In this document: piece by piece, positions 6,094-7,389 of the stretch | How positions within the stretch are numbered: the stretch's first letter is position 1 | How the letters are laid out: every line of letters begins with the position of its first letter | Assembly: GCA_013330925.1 (NCBI GenBank) | Contig: DUHJ01000173.1 | Coordinates: 2,424-9,812 of the forward strand | Source of the DNA: Candidatus Poseidoniaceae archaeon | Lineage (GTDB): Archaea > Thermoplasmatota > Poseidoniia > Poseidoniales > Poseidoniaceae | DNA: 7,389 nt | Reading direction: 5' to 3' | Notes under the pieces: model-generated | Database searches by the model: none | Told to the model about the DNA's origin: nothing | What the model saw: only the letters and a program-made list of their open reading frames with translations | Translations under genes and position numbers: made by a program

Positions 6094-7100
6094 ATCGCGG
6101 ACTTGGTCGTCTCGATGATGACGGCGCCGATCTTGTACGGGTCACCGTTGGACGCGGGGCGGCGGTCTTCGAGGCGGCCAACCCAGCCGTCGGCCGGCAC
6201 GGTGGCGGGCACGCGGATGGATGCCCCGCGGTCCGACACGCCGTAGGAGAACTGGTCGATGGATTGGGTCTCGTGGAGGCCCGTCAGACGCTCTTCATTG
6301 TGCGCGCCATAAACGGCCATGTGCTTCTCGATGTTGCGGCCGAAGGCTTCGCAGATGTTGTCGAACATGTCCTTGCCGCCGACGTCGCGCATCGCGCCGT
6401 TCGAGAAGTTGGCGTGCATGCCCGAGCCGTTCCAATCGCCCTTGATGGGCTTGGGGTGGTACTCGATGTAGTAGCCGTAGCTCTCCGTCAGGCGATCAAG
6501 CAGGTAGCGGGCGACCCACAATTCGTCACCGGCACGCTTGGCGCCCTTGGCGAACACTTGGAATTCCCACTGTCCGCAGGCCACCTCTTGGTTGATGCCT
6601 TCGAAGTTGATGCCGGCCTCGAGGCACATGTCGGCGTGCTCTTCGACCATGGCACGGCCGTGGGTGTTCTTTCCACCCACGGAACAGTAGTAGAGGCCTT
6701 GTGGGCCAGGGTAGCCGCCCACTGGGAAACCAAGTGGAAGTTGAGTGGCCACGTCCATGATGAAGTATTCCTGTTCGAAACCGAACCAGAAATCGGCGTC
6801 GTCATCGTCGATGGTCGCACGGCCGTTGCTGGGGTGTGGCGTGCCGTCCGGGTTCATCACTTCGCACATCACCAGGTAGCCGTTGACGCGTGCAGGGTCC
6901 GGGAAGATCGCCACAGGCTTCAGCAAGCAATCGGAGGAGCCGCCCTCGGCTTGACGCGTTGACGAGCCGTCAAACATCCAGATTGGGCATTCTTCCAACG
7001 TGCCCTCGAAATTGTTTCGCACCATCGTCTTGCTGCGCATGTTCTGCGTGGGTTCGTAGCCGTCCAACCAGATGTACTCCAACTTCGCTTTATCGTCCAT
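6090..7100 (-). CDS. Glutamine synthetase, type II (eukaryote/Bacteroidota-like)
   Basis: Cytosolic ATP-dependent enzyme that joins ammonium to glutamate to form glutamine, the main entry of nitrogen at low ammonium. At 336 residues it matches the short type II enzyme and not the ~450-residue type I or ~700-residue type III forms. Visible motifs: beta-grasp domain with WMFDGSST (42-48); metal ligands in FEQEY (E109, E111) and in NQEVACGQWEFQ (E172, E179); NGSGMHANFS (224-233, H229); RLTGLHET (271-278); SDRGASIRVP (289-298, R291, R296) and LEDRRP (310-315). None of the key residues is missing. The tyrosine adenylylation site of type I enzymes is absent, so control is probably transcriptional or by metabolites. 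ATG 7100 is chosen because AGGGAGGAAG lies ~12 bases upstream and the family begins DKAKLEYIWLDG; the extra 21 codons up to ATG 7163 cover the promoter. The SRPBCC gene overlaps its end. Confidence 0.95.
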   Translation of the reverse strand: MDDKAKLEYIWLDGYEPTQNMRSKTMVRNNFEGTLEECPIWMFDGSSTRQAEGGSSDCLLKPVAIFPDPARVNGYLVMCEVMNPDGTPHPSNGRATIDDDDADFWFGFEQEYFIMDVATQLPLGFPVGGYPGPQGLYYCSVGGKNTHGRAMVEEHADMCLEAGINFEGINQEVACGQWEFQVFAKGAKRAGDELWVARYLLDRLTESYGYYIEYHPKPIKGDWNGSGMHANFSNGAMRDVGGKDMFDNICEAFGRNIEKHMAVYGAHNEERLTGLHETQSIDQFSYGVSDRGASIRVPATVPADGWVGRLEDRRPASNGDPYKIGAVIIETTKSAM

Positions 7101-7111
7101 AAGAATCGGCT

Positions 7112-7118
7112 TCCTCCC
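7112..7118 (-). promoter_or_regulatory. Ribosome-binding site of glutamine synthetase
   Basis: The minus strand reads AGGGAGGAA about 12 bases before ATG 7100. It is the strongest Shine-Dalgarno match in the window and decides this start over the upstream in-frame ATG at 7163. Confidence 0.6.
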
Positions 7119-7134
7119 TGACGAGGCGGTATAT

Positions 7135-7172
7135 GAACAATTTTGCCCCGCTTTACTAGTCATAAATTGTTC
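7135..7172. promoter_or_regulatory. Inverted repeat, candidate operator in the glutamine synthetase promoter
   Basis: GAACAATTT at 7135-7143 and AAATTGTTC at 7164-7172 are exact inverted copies, 9 bp each, with a 20-bp spacer; their centres are 29 bp apart, close to three helical turns. One arm covers the proposed TATA box and the other the expected transcription start. A related TGTTCATTTG occurs at 7189-7198. This is the layout of a repressor operator. The sequence is not the GGAA-N6-TTCC operator known for NrpR of methanogens, so the regulator is unidentified. Confidence 0.45.
7161..7168 (-). promoter_or_regulatory. Probable TATA box of glutamine synthetase
   Basis: AATTTATG on the minus strand should place transcription start near 7139, giving a ~39-nt leader that includes the ribosome site. 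A second AT-rich element, TTCATATA at 7130-7137, would start the message downstream of the ribosome site and is less likely. The 181-bp gap 7101-7281 is the most AT-rich part of the window. Confidence 0.45.
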
Positions 7173-7281
7173 TGTATCGCAATCTTTCTGTTCATTTGAA
7201 TACCCTATGTCTCGACTTCTTCACAAACGATGAGGCGTTTGGAGGGCGTGAACCGCCCGAGATGCGCGGGTGAACAACCGC

Positions 7282-7389
7282 TCAGGCGTTGTTCGCAGCG
7301 TCATCGGATTGCGGTGTGAGGAACGCCGAGGTCCCGTCGCGGTCGATGAGAGGGAGGGTGAGGGTTGAGCCGTCCATGAGCACGTGAAC
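7282..7389 (-). CDS. Unidentified protein, C-terminal 35 residues only
   Basis: A minus-strand frame runs in from the right edge and stops at TGA 7282-7284. It reads VHVLMDGSTLTLPLIDRD then GTSAFLTPQSDDAANNA. Codon use is like the neighbouring genes, and a polar, acidic tail is typical of a protein end. Too little is visible to name a family. The 181-bp gap before glutamine synthetase suggests separate transcription. Confidence 0.5.
   Translation of the reverse strand, partial: VHVLMDGSTLTLPLIDRDGTSAFLTPQSDDAANNA

Noticed and set aside
6039..6962. Plus-strand open frame of 307 codons
   Set aside because: Exactly antisense to glutamine synthetase, whose catalytic motifs are all present; His/Val/Arg-rich composition typical of a shadow frame.
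7240..7275. CCCG/CGGG inverted repeat downstream of the partial gene as a terminator
   Set aside because: Only four pairs with a seven-base loop and no T-run on the minus strand; too weak to call.
1..7389. CRISPR array, tRNA, rRNA or transposase
   Set aside because: No regularly spaced repeats, no cloverleaf-like segment with conserved tRNA boxes, and no transposase or integrase motif seen.

Overview
The window is GC-rich and densely coded. It holds seven intact genes, the last ~35 codons of an eighth, and a possible gene remnant at its left edge. The best fit is an archaeon, probably a planktonic Thermoplasmatota lineage such as Marine Group II/III (Ca. Poseidoniales), with moderate confidence. 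Reasons: a SAP-domain plus zinc-ribbon membrane protein of a style I associate with that group, a short lipoprotein with Ig-like folds, and TATA-like elements about 25 nt upstream of start codons (leaderless pattern) mixed with Shine-Dalgarno starts. The glutamine synthetase is the eukaryote/Bacteroidota-like type II form, so horizontal exchange or a bacterial host cannot be excluded.

Left part (1-1877): a minus-strand gene encodes an HNH-type nuclease domain, a Pro/Arg-rich linker and three diverged copies of a ~75-residue domain resembling winged-helix/LOTUS (OST-HTH) modules. On its far side, bases 1-29 repeat almost exactly the DNA that encodes motif I of the HAD phosphatase at 1878-1906. 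The nuclease gene therefore sits between two direct copies of a piece of its neighbour, as expected of an inserted or homing-like cassette. This is the strongest candidate for something undescribed here.

Centre (1837-4612): a complete HAD-IIA (NagD-like) phosphatase and a small lipoprotein run on the plus strand. The lipoprotein converges on a minus-strand SAP/zinc-ribbon multi-pass membrane protein with only a 6-bp gap. Divergent from that gene is a SemiSWEET sugar transporter of 88 residues.

Right part (4598-7389): all genes are on the minus strand. In transcription order they are the C-terminus of an unidentified protein, an AT-rich regulatory region, type II glutamine synthetase, an SRPBCC ligand-binding protein overlapping it by 4 bp, and a class I SAM methyltransferase with its own probable leaderless promoter. 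The methyltransferase overlaps the end of the SemiSWEET gene tail to tail by 15 bp. The glutamine synthetase promoter carries a perfect 9-bp inverted repeat that spans a probable TATA box and the expected transcription start, suggesting a repressor operator for nitrogen control.

No tRNA, rRNA, CRISPR array or recognisable transposase or integrase is visible.
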